Below, in pieces: positions 1 through 12,004 of a stretch of 64,000 nt of DNA; positions within the stretch are counted from its first letter, which is position 1, and each line of letters opens with the position of its first letter. The stretch is from Tubulanus polymorphus. Lineage: Eukaryota > Nemertea > Palaeonemertea > Tubulaniformes > Tubulanidae. The notes beneath the pieces were generated by a model that was not told the origin of the DNA, made no database searches, and saw nothing but the letters and a program-made list of their open reading frames with translations. The stretch covers positions 1,366,501 through 1,430,500 of the forward strand of contig NC_134032.1 in assembly GCF_964204645.1 (NCBI RefSeq), given 5' to 3'. A program made the position numbers and the translations under genes.

Positions 1-581
1 CTTTAATCACCTAAATCGCGGGCGTCACATCGGAGCACTCCGTAGTTAGGAGTGCTCCTTAAGACGGTTTTCGGCAGTTTTTAGCGCAACTGTGGAGTCG
101 GAGAAACCAATATGGCGTCTCATTCAAAAAGCGGCTCTAATTCAGGCCCGAACTATTAACATTTCGACCGAAAGGAAGTAAGTTTTTGGCTCGCGATAGC
201 CGATGAGATGGAGGTAATATAGTGAAGTGGTATTTATTGCTTTCCGTGTCGTCAGTGGATTATAATACAACACCTGATCCCCTGCGGATAGATGAGCTCT
301 CGGCGGCGACTGCGCGTCATTTCCTTTCTCAGGATTCGGATAATCTCATTCTCTCTATCTCAGTTATTAAGTATATCCTCGTAGCGTTTCGTTAAGAAGC
401 TCTCTGTTCGGTATCTGTTCATCGCGACGGAGTGTACCGATCACAACTGGGCAATCGAAACGGTTTACGCCTTTTTCGTCTCTCGAAGAACCCTATTCTA
501 CCTGTTTGAAATTACCGTCAAGCTCCGCGACGTTTTTCGAAGAACCCTAGAATGGTTACCTTCGAACAGAAATGAATACCA
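1..581. other. No recognisable gene
   Basis: No ORF with coding character and no recognisable RNA gene or repeat family on either strand. The stretch reads as ordinary intergenic DNA. Confidence 0.5.
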
Positions 582-721
582 GGGGCCGGTTGCATAGTCA
601 TCGCTTAGACTTAAGACCGGTCTAAGACCAACTTAGTTATATAGCCGATCTAACAACTTAAGACCAGTCTTAAGATATAAGACCAATTATGGACTTAAGT
701 CACAACTGTGCAACTGGCCCT
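582..721. repeat. Foldback MITE, family B (GGCCGGTTGCATAGTC end)
   Basis: The left end GGGGCCGGTTGCATAGTC is answered by an inverted right end (tgtgcaactggccc). The interior is made of short self-complementary words such as cttaagacc and ggtctaag. The same element recurs near 8.4, 18.06, 29.5, 37.7, 51.3 and 59.0 kb. There is no coding capacity; it is a non-autonomous palindromic element. Confidence 0.75.
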
Positions 722-722
722 T

Positions 723-812
723 GGGCCTGGTTCCACAGTGAGTTAAGGTTAGTTCATTTTCAATGTTTAACTCTAGATTCAAATCTAAGTTAGAACTGCG
801 GAACTGGATCCA
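723..812. repeat. Foldback MITE, family A (CCAGTTCCACAG end)
   Basis: Begins GGGCCTGGTTCCACAG and ends gcggaactggatcc, with an interior alternating gttagttcattttcaatg and its complement. Other copies lie near 3.6, 9.1, 17.95, 25.5, 40.2, 41.6 and 49.7 kb. It abuts the family B element at 582-721. Confidence 0.75.
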
Positions 813-860
813 GAGGACTTAAAACTAGACTCGATGTAGTCCCGAAATGCTTGTGGACTT

Positions 861-1066
861 CAGCTGGCTGTACTCGGAGCAGTCCGTCCTGCTGGCTGTA
901 CTCGGAGCAGTCCGTCCTGCTGGCTGTACTCGGAGCAGTCCATCCTGCTGGCTGAACTCGGAGCAGTCCATCTTGCTGGCTGTACTCGGAGCAGTCCGTC
1001 CTGCTGGCTGTACTCGGAGCAGTCCGTCTTGCTGGCTGTACTCGGAGCAGTCCACCCTGGTGGCTT
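861..1066. repeat. 28-bp minisatellite
   Basis: About seven copies of a 28-bp unit built on ctggctgtactcggagcagt, with the repeated word starting at 871, 899, 927, 955, 983, 1011 and 1039. Because 28 is not a multiple of 3, the repeat is read in rotating frames and gives spurious ORFs on both strands. Confidence 0.9.
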
Positions 1067-1610
1067 TACTCGCTGTTACGAGCTAAACTTACAAAGTTTA
1101 CGAGTTCGATATTTAAACACTAGATGTCTCTGCTGGTAGTGGTCGCGCGCGCGATTAAAAAGTTTCAAACACCCGATGACAACAATGTCGACGGTTGATG
1201 ATCGGGGTCGTTACCGGCAGTAACCGTCGGCAGCCGGCGGCTCGCGAGACAAATATAAATGATTTATACAACGTTAATAATCCGGGATTATAGGAATATT
1301 ACGACGAGGGAGGAGTGGGGAGCGAGGGGAGCGAGGGGAGGCTATCGTTCAGCCTTATAAATATCGTATTATCCGCCGACGAAAGCTAGACAAATCGCGA
1401 CTGAAATCTGACAGTCGCCAAATATCGGTCGGGCGTAGCTCGTCAGTCGTCCCCTCCGCAGTCGGATTAGAAGACAAACAAAATGATGAAAATACGCGGA
1501 TTGTGTCGCCGCGGTGATTACAAACACGGCGCATCCTTCCTCACTCGCCAGTCATCGGATGAGTGATGATCATCGTCGCCGTCGACTTCGAGCGTGGTTT
1601 ATGATGTCGA
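1067..1610. other. No recognisable gene
   Basis: Contains a short CG alternation (gtcgcgcgcgcgat) and a purine-rich run of gagcgaggg repeats near 1320. No coding or RNA feature seen. Confidence 0.4.
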
Positions 1611-2250
1611 CGGACTGGTTGCCTGTAGCGGCGTGTCCGTATTATTAGACTGGTTGCCTGTTCGTTGTTTGTTTCAAAGCGTGTCCATCGGACTGGTATC
1701 GGAATGGTTACCTGTTTGTTTTGGACTGGTTTCCAGTCACTATTTGACTGGTAACATGTCTGGTTTTTGACTGGGTTCCACTCGAAATATTGGACTTGTT
1801 ACCCCCTCAGTTTAAGACTGGGTTCCAGTCGAAATATCGGACTGGTTATCTGTCTGGTTTGGACTGGGTTCCAGTCAAAATATTGGACTGGTTACCCGTC
1901 TGGTTTGGACTGGGTTCCAGTCAAAATGTTGGGCTGGTTACCTGTCTGGTTTGGACTGGGTTCCAGTCAAAATATTGGGCTGGTTTCCTGTCTGGTTTGG
2001 ACTGGGTTCCAGTCGAAATATTTGACTGGTTACCTGTCTGTTTTTGACTGGGTTCCAGTCGAAATATTGGACTGGTTACCCGTCTGGTTTGGACTTGGTT
2101 CCAGTCGAAATATTGGACTGGTTACCTGTCTGGTTTGGACTGGGTTCCAGTCGAAATATTGGACTGGTTACCCGTCTGGTTTGGACTTGGTTCCAGTCGA
2201 AATATTGGACTGGTTACCTGTCAATTTTAGACTGGTTTCTATGTTTATTC
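1611..2250. repeat. 46-bp minisatellite
   Basis: Tandem array with the clearest part from about 1769. The unit contains actgggttccagtc followed by gaaatattggactggtta; the word gactgggttccagtc starts at 1816 and 1862, giving a 46-bp period. The 5' portion (1611-1768) is a degenerate version of ggactggtt words. Long ORFs here are repeat-encoded. Confidence 0.9.
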
Positions 2251-2828
2251 CATGGACTGGTTGACGTGTTTTTATCTAGTTCATATTTTACTGGTATCAG
2301 CGTGTGATTTATTGAAACCCTGATAAAGATTATGCAATTATTCGGGGACCGTATAACGATAACTGATTTCATTAACTACTCAGCCACCAGATGGCGCACA
2401 TCGCTCGGCCGTATTATGCCAGTAGCGACTAGAACTATTATCCGCGTAAATAAATCCGAAATCATCTCAACTTTAAATTTTGATAAGATTAAATTCAAAA
2501 GCTTCTCCGACCAAAACAACAGCTCAGTTCAAACTAATTCTGTCTGTGTTCCATTCTATCTCTACTACACCTTATATAGACTACGTATTAAAAACAATTT
2601 GCTATAAACAGACAAACAAAGTTATTACATTACAAACGCAACTGACAAATACAATTCTACGTGAAACAACACATCGTTATAGGAGAGCTGCTAACTCACA
2701 TATAGACTACGGGCCACAGTGCAGACATCAGTACAGAAATTTGGATTTGAACCTAAAAGCACAGCAGTAGTAACACTAGAGTCAAAGACTTTTTCAACTG
2801 TAACTCTTCAGTAGGTTTTATACATTAT
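2251..2828. other. No recognisable gene
   Basis: Two overlapping small ORFs occur here but have no domain, no splice context and low-complexity neighbours. The only notable feature is the CTCF-like site annotated at 2384. Confidence 0.4.
2384..2398 (+). promoter_or_regulatory. CTCF-like core
   Basis: CCACCAGATGGCGCA matches the published CTCF core (CCASYAGRKGGCRSY) at every position but the last. Binding is inferred from the word alone. Confidence 0.4.
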
Positions 2829-3139
2829 GTTCTGTAACTGTGTCTAGGTTCGGTAGGTGGTTCTGTAACTGTGTCTAGGTTCGGTAGGTGGTTCTGTTAC
2901 TGTGTCTAGGTTCGGTAGGTGGTTCTGTAACTGTGTCTAGGTTCGGTAGGTAGTTCTGTAACTGTGTCTAGGTTCGGTAGGTCGTTCTGTAACTGTGTCT
3001 AGGTTCGGTAGGTGGTTCTGTAACTGTGTCTAGGTTCGGTAGGTCGTTCTGTAACTGTGTCTAGGTTCGGTAGGTGGTTCTGTAACTGTGTCTAGGTTCG
3101 GTAGGTCGTTCTGTAACTGTGTCTAGGTTCGGTAGGTTT
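2829..3139. repeat. 31-bp minisatellite
   Basis: Ten near-identical copies of a 31-bp unit (ttctgtaactgtgtctaggt, then tcggtaggtgg), starting at 2830 and 2861 and so on. Variation is mainly in the last two or three bases. Confidence 0.92.
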
Positions 3140-4326
3140 AAGCGCTTTTTGAAATAAATCTTCTTTTTTTTTTAATCTTCGAAAATCTCTTCCTCGTACA
3201 TAAACTTGTCGTCGATGGCAACCATCGTCGTCGGTTACGCCTGTTTAAAAGTTTTCGCTATAATCTCATTTCGTCGGCGATTAACGTTACGGGGTTTCCG
3301 CGGCGTATCCCCCGCTCCCCTCGCGCTCCCCTCGACGTCTTACGGCGAGATTCAGATTTTTCGGTTAAAACCTTAAAATGAATGTCGTCACTCTCTCCCC
3401 CGGTAATAGGTTTAAACAGTATTTAGAATGCGGCCGTCGTGGATGACCGTAATCCTGCTAAAATCGCGAACATCATCAATCCTCCTCGTGCGCCCGCGCG
3501 TATCATACGTCTGAATATCTGATCAGTAGTCATAAATCTGATAACTTAAACCCCGAATCTAAAGTTGGTATAAGGTTTAAGCGTCGGGAAAGTTACCCCA
3601 CCTGGGTCCAGTTCCACAGTTCTGAGTCAATATTCAACTCATCGAAAATGAACTAACTTTAACTCGAGAGTTTACCCTAAACTCGCGACTGTGGAACTGG
3701 GTCCTGGAGTCTACCGTGGCAAGCGACGATCCACGACGCTTATCGATGCTGCTCTTCCGATTTCAAATTCTTCGACATTTTTTTTTTCGGTAAAAATCGA
3801 ATATCGTTTCCTCTTAAATTAAAAATTAATTATTCACAAAAATAATTCATCGCTGAGCTATAGAAGAGAGAATTAATTGTATAATTCGATATAGTGAATA
3901 GTTTGAATCAGTTTGGAGTTGATTGAGGAGGATGAACCGATTTTGTAGAATTATGCTAAGTTTTTCGAAACTTTCTAAAACTTTTTTCGATTTTCGAAAC
4001 AAAAAACTTTTTCAAGTAGTAGCGAAAGAAGTATTAGCGCTCGCGATGTCGCTCGCTCGAGGAGGTATTATAATTTATTAGACGGTTTACGTCAGTTAAG
4101 CCGTAATTCCGCTATCGTGTTGGCCTGCTACTTAGAATAAAGCTATAAGCTCGGCGCTCGGGTTTTAACATAATCAGCTCAACATGCGAAGATTTCTGCC
4201 TTCGAATTCGCGATGATAGATAGGAATTATTATACTTACTACGTTCATCTCTCGCGTAGAATAGACGCTTTAATCATACGCGGCGATATCTGAATTCACC
4301 GGTGAACAACCAGAAAGAACCCGCTC
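3140..4326. other. No recognisable gene (holds a family A MITE)
   Basis: AT-rich intergenic DNA. Apart from the MITE at 3604-3704 I see no gene, RNA or further repeat. Confidence 0.4.
3604..3704. repeat. Foldback MITE, family A
   Basis: Starts GGGTCCAGTTCCACAG and ends gactgtggaactgggtcc. Between the ends lie caactcatcgaaaatgaac and complementary words, so a single hairpin can form. Confidence 0.8.
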
Positions 4327-5195
4327 AGCTGTACGGAGTGAGAGGTATTGTCGTTGCCCCATCCGTCTGTCAGTCGCGCTCGGCGGTACGGAGTGATAGA
4401 TATTGTCATTGCCCCATCCGTCTGTCAGTCGCGCTCGGCGGTACGGCGTGAGAGGTATTGTCGTTGCACCATCCGTCCGTCAGTCCCGCTCGGCGGTACG
4501 GAGTGAGAGGTATTGTCATTGCCCCATCGTCTGTCAGTCCCGCTCGGCGGTACGGAGTGAGAGGTATTGTCGTTGCCCCATCCGTCCATCAGTCCCGCTC
4601 GGCCAAACCGCATGAGAGGTATTGTCGTTGCACCATCCGTCCGTCAGTCCCGCTCGGCGGTATGGAGTGAGAGGTATTGTCATTGCCCCATCCGTCCGTC
4701 AGTCCCGCTCGGCGGTACGGAGTGAGAGGTATTGTCATTGCCCCATCCGTCCGTCAGACCCTCTCAGCGGTACGGCGTGAGAGGTATTGTTGTTGCCCCA
4801 TCTGTCCGTCAGTCCCGCTTGGCGGTACGGAGTGAGAGGTATTGTCGTTGCCCCATCCGTCCGTCAGACCCTCTCAGCGGTACGGCGTGAGAGGTATTGT
4901 TGTTGCCCCATCCGTCTGTCAGTCGCGCTCGGCGGTACGGAGTGAGAGGTATTGTCGTTGCCCCATCTGTCCGTCAGTCCCGCTCGGCGGTACGGAGTGA
5001 GAGGTATTGTCATTGCCCCATCCGTCTGTCAGTCCCGCTCGGCCATACCGCATGAGAGGTATTGTCGTTGCACCATCCGTCCGTCAGTCCCGCTCGGCGG
5101 TACGGAGTGAGAGGTATTGTCATTGCCCCATCCGTCTGTCAGTCCCGCTCGGCCATACCGCATGAGAGGTATTGTCGTTGCACCATCCGTCTCTG
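4327..5195. repeat. 55-bp minisatellite
   Basis: About sixteen copies. The unit contains ggtacggagtgagaggtatt, gtcgttgccccatccgtc and cgtcagtcccgctcgg. The word agaggtattg recurs at 55-bp spacing (4341 to 4451 is two units). A sub-variant ending in gccataccgcat alternates with the main type near the right end, which suggests higher-order amplification. Confidence 0.92.
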
Positions 5196-5304
5196 TTCTT
5201 TATACGGGATATGTCTACAGATTCACAATTAGAATTTCAATTATTTACAAGATACATTTATGGTCTATGCGTAGGTGATGATGCTTTTGATTTCGGTCTT
5301 AGCA

Positions 5305-5480
5305 GGAATAAAGATGGCTGACTGGTGGCCGTATTTGTTTCTCAAATTATACATACAGGGTAGGCCTAAAGTTTTTTCTTTATTTTCACTCGAAAACTGT
5401 CGGATTTATAGATGATTTTTGGTATTCAGCTTATAGCTGTTGAGATGGCTGACTGGTGGCCGTATTTAATTCTCAAAATA
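5305..5480. repeat. Short direct repeat, about 130 bp apart
   Basis: The word gatggctgactggtggccgt occurs near 5313 and again near 5443 with similar flanks (atttgtttctcaaat versus atttaattctcaaaa). This is a local two-copy duplication. Confidence 0.6.
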
Positions 5481-5544
5481 CTATATCCCTGTTATACTGG
5501 GTACATAGGTAATGGTCCCTACTTATTTTGGTTATAACGGTACT

Positions 5545-5729
5545 CGATGCCCTCCCCCTCTCTCTCTCTCTCCCCTCTCCCTCTCTCCCTCTCCCCTCCC
5601 CCTCCCCCTCCCCATCTCCCTCCCCCTCCCCCTCCCCATCTCCCTCCCCCTCCCCCTCCCCCTCCCCCTCTCCCTCTCCCTCTCCCTCTCCCTCTCCCTC
5701 TCCCTCTCCCTCTCCCTCTCCCTCTCCCT

Positions 5730-5761
<32 letters not shown>

Positions 5762-5765
5762 CGTC
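5545..5765. repeat. CT-rich hexanucleotide microsatellite
   Basis: (CT)n, then (CCCTCCCC), then (CTCTCC)n, then (CT)n. All ORFs here are Pro/Ser/Leu or Arg/Glu repeat artefacts. Confidence 0.95.
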
Positions 5766-6345
5766 CCCTCGCTCCTCATCTCTAACCCCTCGTCATTTTT
5801 TCCCCCCGTTGATCCGCGCTCGGTGTCGTGTTCGACAAAAGAAACCGGGTCTCGTATAGTCGCCAGTAATCCCGGTCGGATGAGAATTCGAACGCGTCGT
5901 AGGAAATAGAGGCATTACGATTGGTTTGGATTTAGACGCGAGCGAGGCGCGGCTCAATAATCTCACTTAATGCCGCCGAGATAGTGTTCCAGCGTTGAAT
6001 CCTCTTTACGGTAAATCCTTCGTTAGTTTGAAGATTAGACGTCGACGTTCGTGCGTCGTTTGAACGGAATAAATCCGTAATCGCGAAACGAAATACTTCT
6101 TGATCTTTACCTTAACCGCGGCGGCGCTCGGCGATCAAACGACACGCGAACAATTCGAACGTCGTTTTTGAAAAAGCCGAGCGGATATTTTCGTCGTAAA
6201 TTGAAGTCGTTCGTGACCAGGTTTTTTGCGCGCGAGAGTTCGTCGCTCGGTGGAGAAAGATCTGCGTCGGTCTGTCTGTCTGTCCGTCTGTTCAACCCCG
6301 CGGTCTCTACGACCCCTCGATTGCTTCAAAACTACTTCTAAATTT
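5766..6345. other. No recognisable gene
   Basis: Small overlapping minus-strand ORFs are present but have no splice signals or family resemblance. Confidence 0.35.
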
Positions 6346-6830
6346 GAATTGCTTGAAACTCCTTCGATTTCAGCAAAATGCTCGAAACTCCTTTTATTTT
6401 GAGAAATAGGCGATTAGAAATTTTTCATTAGACTAGATACTAAATCGTATTAGTTGGGACGAGGATATGCCCAATCAGGCGGTTACTGAATTAGAAATCA
6501 AGTTCAGATAGTGAAAGCTTATTAAACCACTGAATTAACGGTTTTACTGCGATAAACAGTACCGATTTAGGAGTAATTGAGATATGTAAGTGATGCAGAA
6601 TTGTCTGAAAGTTCTTCAATTTTGAGAAATAGACCATTAGAAATTTTAGTCTAGTTTGTAGTTGTACAGTAAACTACGCGTAAATCGTTAATTACCGGTT
6701 TACCAAAATAATCAGTACCGGTTCAGGAGGAAGGAGTCGACTGTAATTGGGACATGAAAGTGATGCAGACGCTTCCTCAAATTTTGAAACTCCTTGAAGA
6801 CTCTTATCCGGCAATGACTGATCAGTAGGG
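6346..6830. repeat. Diverged direct duplication, about 245-bp unit
   Basis: The first copy (about 6350-6590) and second copy (about 6600-6830) share words in the same order: ttttgagaaatag, attagaaatttt, acagtaccg, taattg and aagtgatgcaga. Divergence suggests an old duplication. The second copy runs directly into the 44-bp minisatellite. Confidence 0.6.
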
Positions 6831-7725
6831 ACCAGTTGTGAGTAAGATTTAACTCTGAACTCAGGATCCAGTTCCACGGTTGTGAGTTAGAGTTAACTCT
6901 GAACTCTGGATCCAGTTCCACGGTTGTGAGTTAGAGTTAACTCTGAACTCTGGATCCAGTTCCACAGTTGTGAGTTAGAGTTAACTGTGAACTCAGGATC
7001 CAGTTCCACAGTTGTGAGTCAGAGTTAACTGTGAACTCAGGATCCAGTTCCACAGTTGTGAGTCAGAGTTAACTCTGAACTCAGGATCCAGTTCCACGGT
7101 TGTGAGTTAGAGTTAACTCTGAACTCTGGATCCAGTTCCACGGTTGTGAGTTAGAGTTAACTCTGAACTCTGGATCCAGTTCCACGGTTGTGAGTTAGAG
7201 TTAACTCTGAACTCAGGATCCAGTTCCACGGTTGTGAGTTAGAGTTAACTCTGAACTCAGGATCCAGTTCCACGGTTGTGAGTAAGAGTTAACTCTGAAC
7301 TCAGGATCCAGTTCCACGGTTGTGAGTAAGAGTTAACTCTGAACTCAGGATCCAGTTCCACGGTTGTGAGTAAGAGTTAACTCTGAACTCTGGATCCAGT
7401 TCCACGGTTGTGAGTAAGAGTTAACTCTGAACTCTGGATCCAGTTCCACAGTTGTGAGTTAGAGTTAACTCTGAACTCTGGATCCAGTTCCACAGTTGTG
7501 AGTTAGAGTTAACTCTGAACTCAGGATCCAGTTCCACGGTTGTGAGTTAGAGTTAACTCTGAACTCAGGATCCAGTTCCACAGTTGTGAGTTAGAGCTAA
7601 CTCTGAACTCAGGATACAGTTCCACGGTCGTGAGTTAGAGCTAACTCTGAGTTAAAATTAGTTCATTTTCGATGTTTTAACTCAGGGTCAAATCTTAACT
7701 CAGAACTGTGGAACTGGACCCTGAA
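6831..7725. repeat. 44-bp minisatellite built from one arm of MITE family A
   Basis: About nineteen copies of a 44-bp unit containing ggatccagttccacggttgt and gagttagagttaactctgaa. The right end (about 7650-7725) is the complementary half of the same MITE: gttagttcattttcgatgtt-type words, then gaactgtggaactggaccc. It looks like tandem expansion inside an existing foldback element. Confidence 0.85.
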
Positions 7726-8408
7726 CGTTTTCTTTGATCCACTTCTCTCCACCTCCCTCCCATCCTCTTTCAGCTCTCCTCCTATCCTATCTTTGCCTCT
7801 CTCTCTCTCTCTCTCTTCAATCCCCCCGTTCGATACTCCCCGGTGATTCTATCCCCCCCACCACCCCCCCTGCGCGCGCGGCGTGTATATCTCATACCGC
7901 TGGTATAAGGCGTGCGTTGGTTCTCTCTGAGATTTATCCCGGGTAAATTGTCACGACGGATCGGTAAGGTTTCGTTGTCGAGCTAAAAGGCTTTGTCGGG
8001 TCAATTTTGTCGTGCTGCGCGAGTCTGATGGGAGATTCGAGGAGATTAGCCCTAATCCAACGACAGATTGAACGAGACTTTGTTTCACGGAGTTTCATTT
8101 AGAAAAACTATCGTTGACGACGGTCGCCGTCTCACCGTGTGTTGTGTAGACTCAGCTGAATAAAGTAAAAAAAAATAGCAACGACTTGAATTTGAAATCG
8201 TTTTGACATCCGCGGACGTGAGGACGGACTGGACGATCGGATCTCATTGTTGTTGTTGTCAACGGTTACGTAATTGAAGTCTCTTCTCTTTATCTTGACG
8301 AAAAAAAAAAACTTAATATATCTCGCTTTTGGTGAGAGATTTGGCCCAGGGACACGGTCGCGACTTCAGTCGATAAGTCGTATATAAGTCGTAAGGTTTA
8401 GACTGTAG
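7726..8408. other. No recognisable gene
   Basis: Pyrimidine-rich at the left (ctctctctct near 7798), otherwise featureless. Confidence 0.4.
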
Positions 8409-8685
8409 GCGTCAGTTGCATAGTTATCGCTTAGACTTAAGACCAGTCTAAGACCGACTTAGTTCTATAGCTAATCTAACAACTTTAGACCAGTCTTAAG
8501 ACTTAAGCCCACTTTTGGACTTAAGTCTCGACCATTGGAACTGGCCCCAGGAGTCAGTTCCATAGTCAAGACGTAACACTAAAAGTGGTCTTAAACCTTA
8601 AGACTGGTCTTAAATTGTTCTAAGTTGGTCTAAGTTGGTCTTAGACCGGTCTTAAGTCTAAGCCCTGACTATGTAACCGGCCCCA
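8409..8685. repeat. Two adjacent family B MITE copies
   Basis: The left copy begins gtcagttgcatagttatcgc and ends near aactggcccc at about 8554. The right copy begins at about 8561 with gtcagttccatagtcaagac and ends gactatgtaaccggcccc. The two meet almost tail to head. Confidence 0.7.
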
Positions 8686-9083
8686 GATGTTTAGTTGTTG
8701 TTAGATTGACTATATAGAATGAAGATCAGCTTAGACTAGTCTCAAGTTGTTAGATTTGCTACTTATTTAAGATTGGTCCTAGACTCTATATAGCCTTGTT
8801 GAATTGACTATGGAACAACGAAGATGTTCATAGACCTGACTTAAATCTGTCTGTACAAAAGATAATTGGAAAAATGTGTGTTTCTTTCGTCAGTTGCTCT
8901 TACGCTGGTTAAACCTACTCTCTTACATGGTATGCAGCTAGTTACTTGTGCCCTGTAGGTAGATCGCGACCCAGTGGTCACGAGGGCTAGGACACAGTAA
9001 CACAGCTGCCGGTTTAGCCTTGTGCCCAGAGAGACAGCCCGGTTCCACGCTTGTTCGCTAAGTCGGTGCTCATGCGGCGTCCA
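8686..9083. other. Degenerate family B-like words, no gene
   Basis: Words such as cttagactagtctcaagttg and agattggtcctagac around 8720-8790 look like a decayed family B MITE. No coding feature seen. Confidence 0.4.
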
Positions 9084-9645
9084 GGGTCCAGTTCTACAGT
9101 TCCGAGTTTAGATTCAACTCTGAGTTCACTCATTGAAAATGAACTAACTTTAACTCAGAGTTAACTATAACTCACAACTGTGGAACTGGATCCTGAGTTA
9201 AGATTTGACCCCGGGTTGAAACATCGAAAATGAACTAACTTTTACTCAGAGTTAACTCTCAACTCACAACTGTGGAACTGGATCCTGAGTTAAGATTTGA
9301 CCCCGGGTTGAAACATCGAAAATGAACTAACTTTAACTCAGAGTTAACTCTAACTCACAACTGTGGAACTGGATCCTGAGTTAAGATTTTGACTCTGAGT
9401 TAAATCATTGAAAATGAACTTTAACTCAGAGTTAACTCTAACTCACAACTGTGGAACTGGATCCTGAGTTAAGATTTTGACTCTGAGTTAAAACATTGAA
9501 AATGAACTAACTTAAACTCAGAGTTAACTTTAAGTCACAACTGTGGAACTGGATCCTGAGTTAAGATTTTGACTCTGAGTTAAATCATTGAAAATGAACT
9601 TTAACTCAGAGTTAACTCTCAACTCACAACTGTGGAACTGGGTCC
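9084..9645. repeat. Tandem array of family A MITE, about 110-bp unit
   Basis: Starts GGGTCCAGTTCTACAG. About five consecutive units each contain aactcacaactgtggaactg, gatcctgagttaagattt and attgaaaatgaact. It is the full interior of family A repeated head to tail, ending with gtggaactgggtcc. Confidence 0.85.
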
Positions 9646-10202
9646 AGTAGTTAAGCTAGAGTGCCAAAATAAATTGAACATAGATAGATTTTTCCAAACA
9701 GGGAGGAGTCTGAAAAACTCACTTAGATTATCGCACGAGATTTGTCCCCTATCAGACCCCCTGTGCCTAATTAGAGAGCGCGTTGTGGACCGGTTAAACT
9801 TCACAAAGTTTTAATCGTCAGTTTATCATGGATTCGTCGATCGTAGGTTTTCATTTGTATGCGCGTAAATAAGTTTATCATCGAATGATATATAATTACC
9901 TGACGGACAATCGGTAGACGGACGGGCGGACGGACGGCTTACCATTGATTCGGGTATCATCTCTACCGACACAACACCCGTCGCGTAGCTCTATAATCAC
10001 TCATAATTAAATACATTAATTATTTCACTCCAAAAGCCGCTTAACGGAAATTATCTATTTTTATTTGCACTTTGCGTTAGTGAGCGAGTTGTCTCAGTAT
10101 CTGGACGGATTATTATCCCTCGTCGTCGATGCCAACGACGACGATATCGATTACAAGTTTTGATTACTTTCACTGGATTTGTACGACTGTAAAACTGAGC
10201 GG
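9646..10202. other. No recognisable gene
   Basis: A pair of overlapping ORFs on opposite strands near 9620-9814 are shadows with no domain. A short ggacggacgg run lies near 9920. Confidence 0.4.
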
Positions 10203-10535
10203 GTGGCGAGTGAGCATCCACCAGGTGTCGCTAGTGTGCAGTAGGACACCGGCGCTGGGCTCACTGTTGCTGTGGCGAGTGAGCATCCACCAGGTGTCGC
10301 TAGTGTGCAGTAGGACACCGGCGCTGGGCTCACTGTTGCTGTGGCGAGTGAGCATCCACCAGGTGTCGCTAGTGTGCAGTAGGACACCGGCGCTGGGCTC
10401 ATTGTTGCTGTGGCGAGTGAGCATCCACCAGGTGTCGCTAGTGTGCAGTAGGATATCAATTACTGTGGCAATAGACAATTCCACTTGTCGCAAGTGAGGA
10501 TCCACCAGGTGTCGCTAGTGTACAGTAGGACGCGA
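10203..10535. repeat. 69-bp minisatellite carrying a CTCF-like word
   Basis: Four full copies and one partial copy of a 69-bp unit (gtggcgag at 10203 and 10272). Each contains ccaccaggtgtcgctagtgt, one base from the CTCF core CCACCAGGTGGCGCTAGTG. The ORFs on both strands here are repeat-encoded (69 is divisible by 3, so frames stay open). Confidence 0.9.
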
Positions 10536-11967
10536 CTATAAATAGCATTCTTCGGTGCTGCTTCAAAGTGATGTAAATTTTCTTCTGACATTTTCTCATA
10601 TTCTTTCGGCGTCGAGTTCTTCTTTTTTTTTTTGTTCAGAAAAAACCTCCGCTAAGTAACTGAACTTATGTAAGACTTTCCCCGCAGGGCGACTGGAGGG
10701 GGTGAAGATATATTTTTTTTCAGTTGATTTCATTAAGAATATTTTACGACGAAGAAGAAGCCCTCACTCTCTCTCACTCTCTCTCTCTCATCTCTTATAT
10801 ATTAAATCCTTCCTGTTCTATTCTGACGTACATACAGTAAGACAGAGATAAAGGTGAGAAACCCATTATCAGTTCAATGTAAAGGGATTACGCGGCCCGA
10901 AGTCTTGACTCTTGAAATCCGATTAAGCTCTACGCCTCTCGAACGCTGGATGAAGATAAACCCTTCAAAGTCATGCAGAATATTGCGACGACGAAAGACA
11001 TATTTTTTTTTCTTTATTTTCCCTTCTTTTTTTTTTTTTGATGAAAATTCATCGTGTTTTGGTTTTCATTGTTTTCGCGTCGGGATTGTTTGATTTTCGA
11101 CTAGACACATACCGGTATTTGACGCGCAAGCGCGACGTGTCTTCAACTCTCCGGATCTTGGCGTCTTAGGAAATATTGTTGCGAACTCTTTAATCTTCGT
11201 TGATTTGTAATTCCAACAATTTCTATTTGTCGGGATGAGAGATGAAAGGGCGGGTGCGTCACAATCGTACCGGGGCTTAACCGAGGATTTGAAAATATTC
11301 TGAAAAGCGGTCGGAGGATAAATTTTCCGATATAGGTCCTCTGAATAGAGTTCACTTTTCAGGTGAAATCGTGAAAGTGCTGAAAAGTGCTTTTTACACT
11401 GATTTACACAAATTTCCACCGACGAATTTCGACGCATTCGAATTTCGCGTTTTTTCAGTTACAACTTAGTCAAAATTTCGAAGCGGTCGTTTCTTTTTAG
11501 ATTTTAAATTCGTTTGCAAATGCGTTCGGGAAAAAGTTCTGACTGTTACAAACCTCGCAATCGAAATCGAAATAAAGTCAAACGTAGGCTTAGAACGAAA
11601 ATGAAAATAATAAAGGGAGGCCGCAAATAATAAAATGATAATCTACGAGAATGAATTTAACGATATCCTGAAAAATTCTGGCGCTGCTGTGGTTCAAAAG
11701 TCGGGTAGTTGTTATTCAAAGACTATGTATTATTTATGTTTAAGAAACTGATAAGGTCCTCGCAAAAAAAAAAATTTCTTTTCAAGGAGATTTTAAGGAG
11801 AGGATTTGATATCATTGTAGAGCATTATTAGATATGCATTTTTATTTTATCACATTGATCAAGGGTCAACGATAATTAGGGGAATACCCCTTTCTCTCTC
11901 CTATCTCTCACATGATAGTTATTATATAAAAATGAAAATAAAATTATTTTATTATTATTATTATTAA

Positions 11968-12004
<37 letters not shown>

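Noticed and set aside
1767-2264. 165-codon plus-strand ORF
   Set aside because: Encoded by the 46-bp minisatellite; the same peptide words recur in other frames.
2829-3139. CRISPR array (31-bp repeats)
   Set aside because: Units are contiguous with no unique spacers; a eukaryotic minisatellite.
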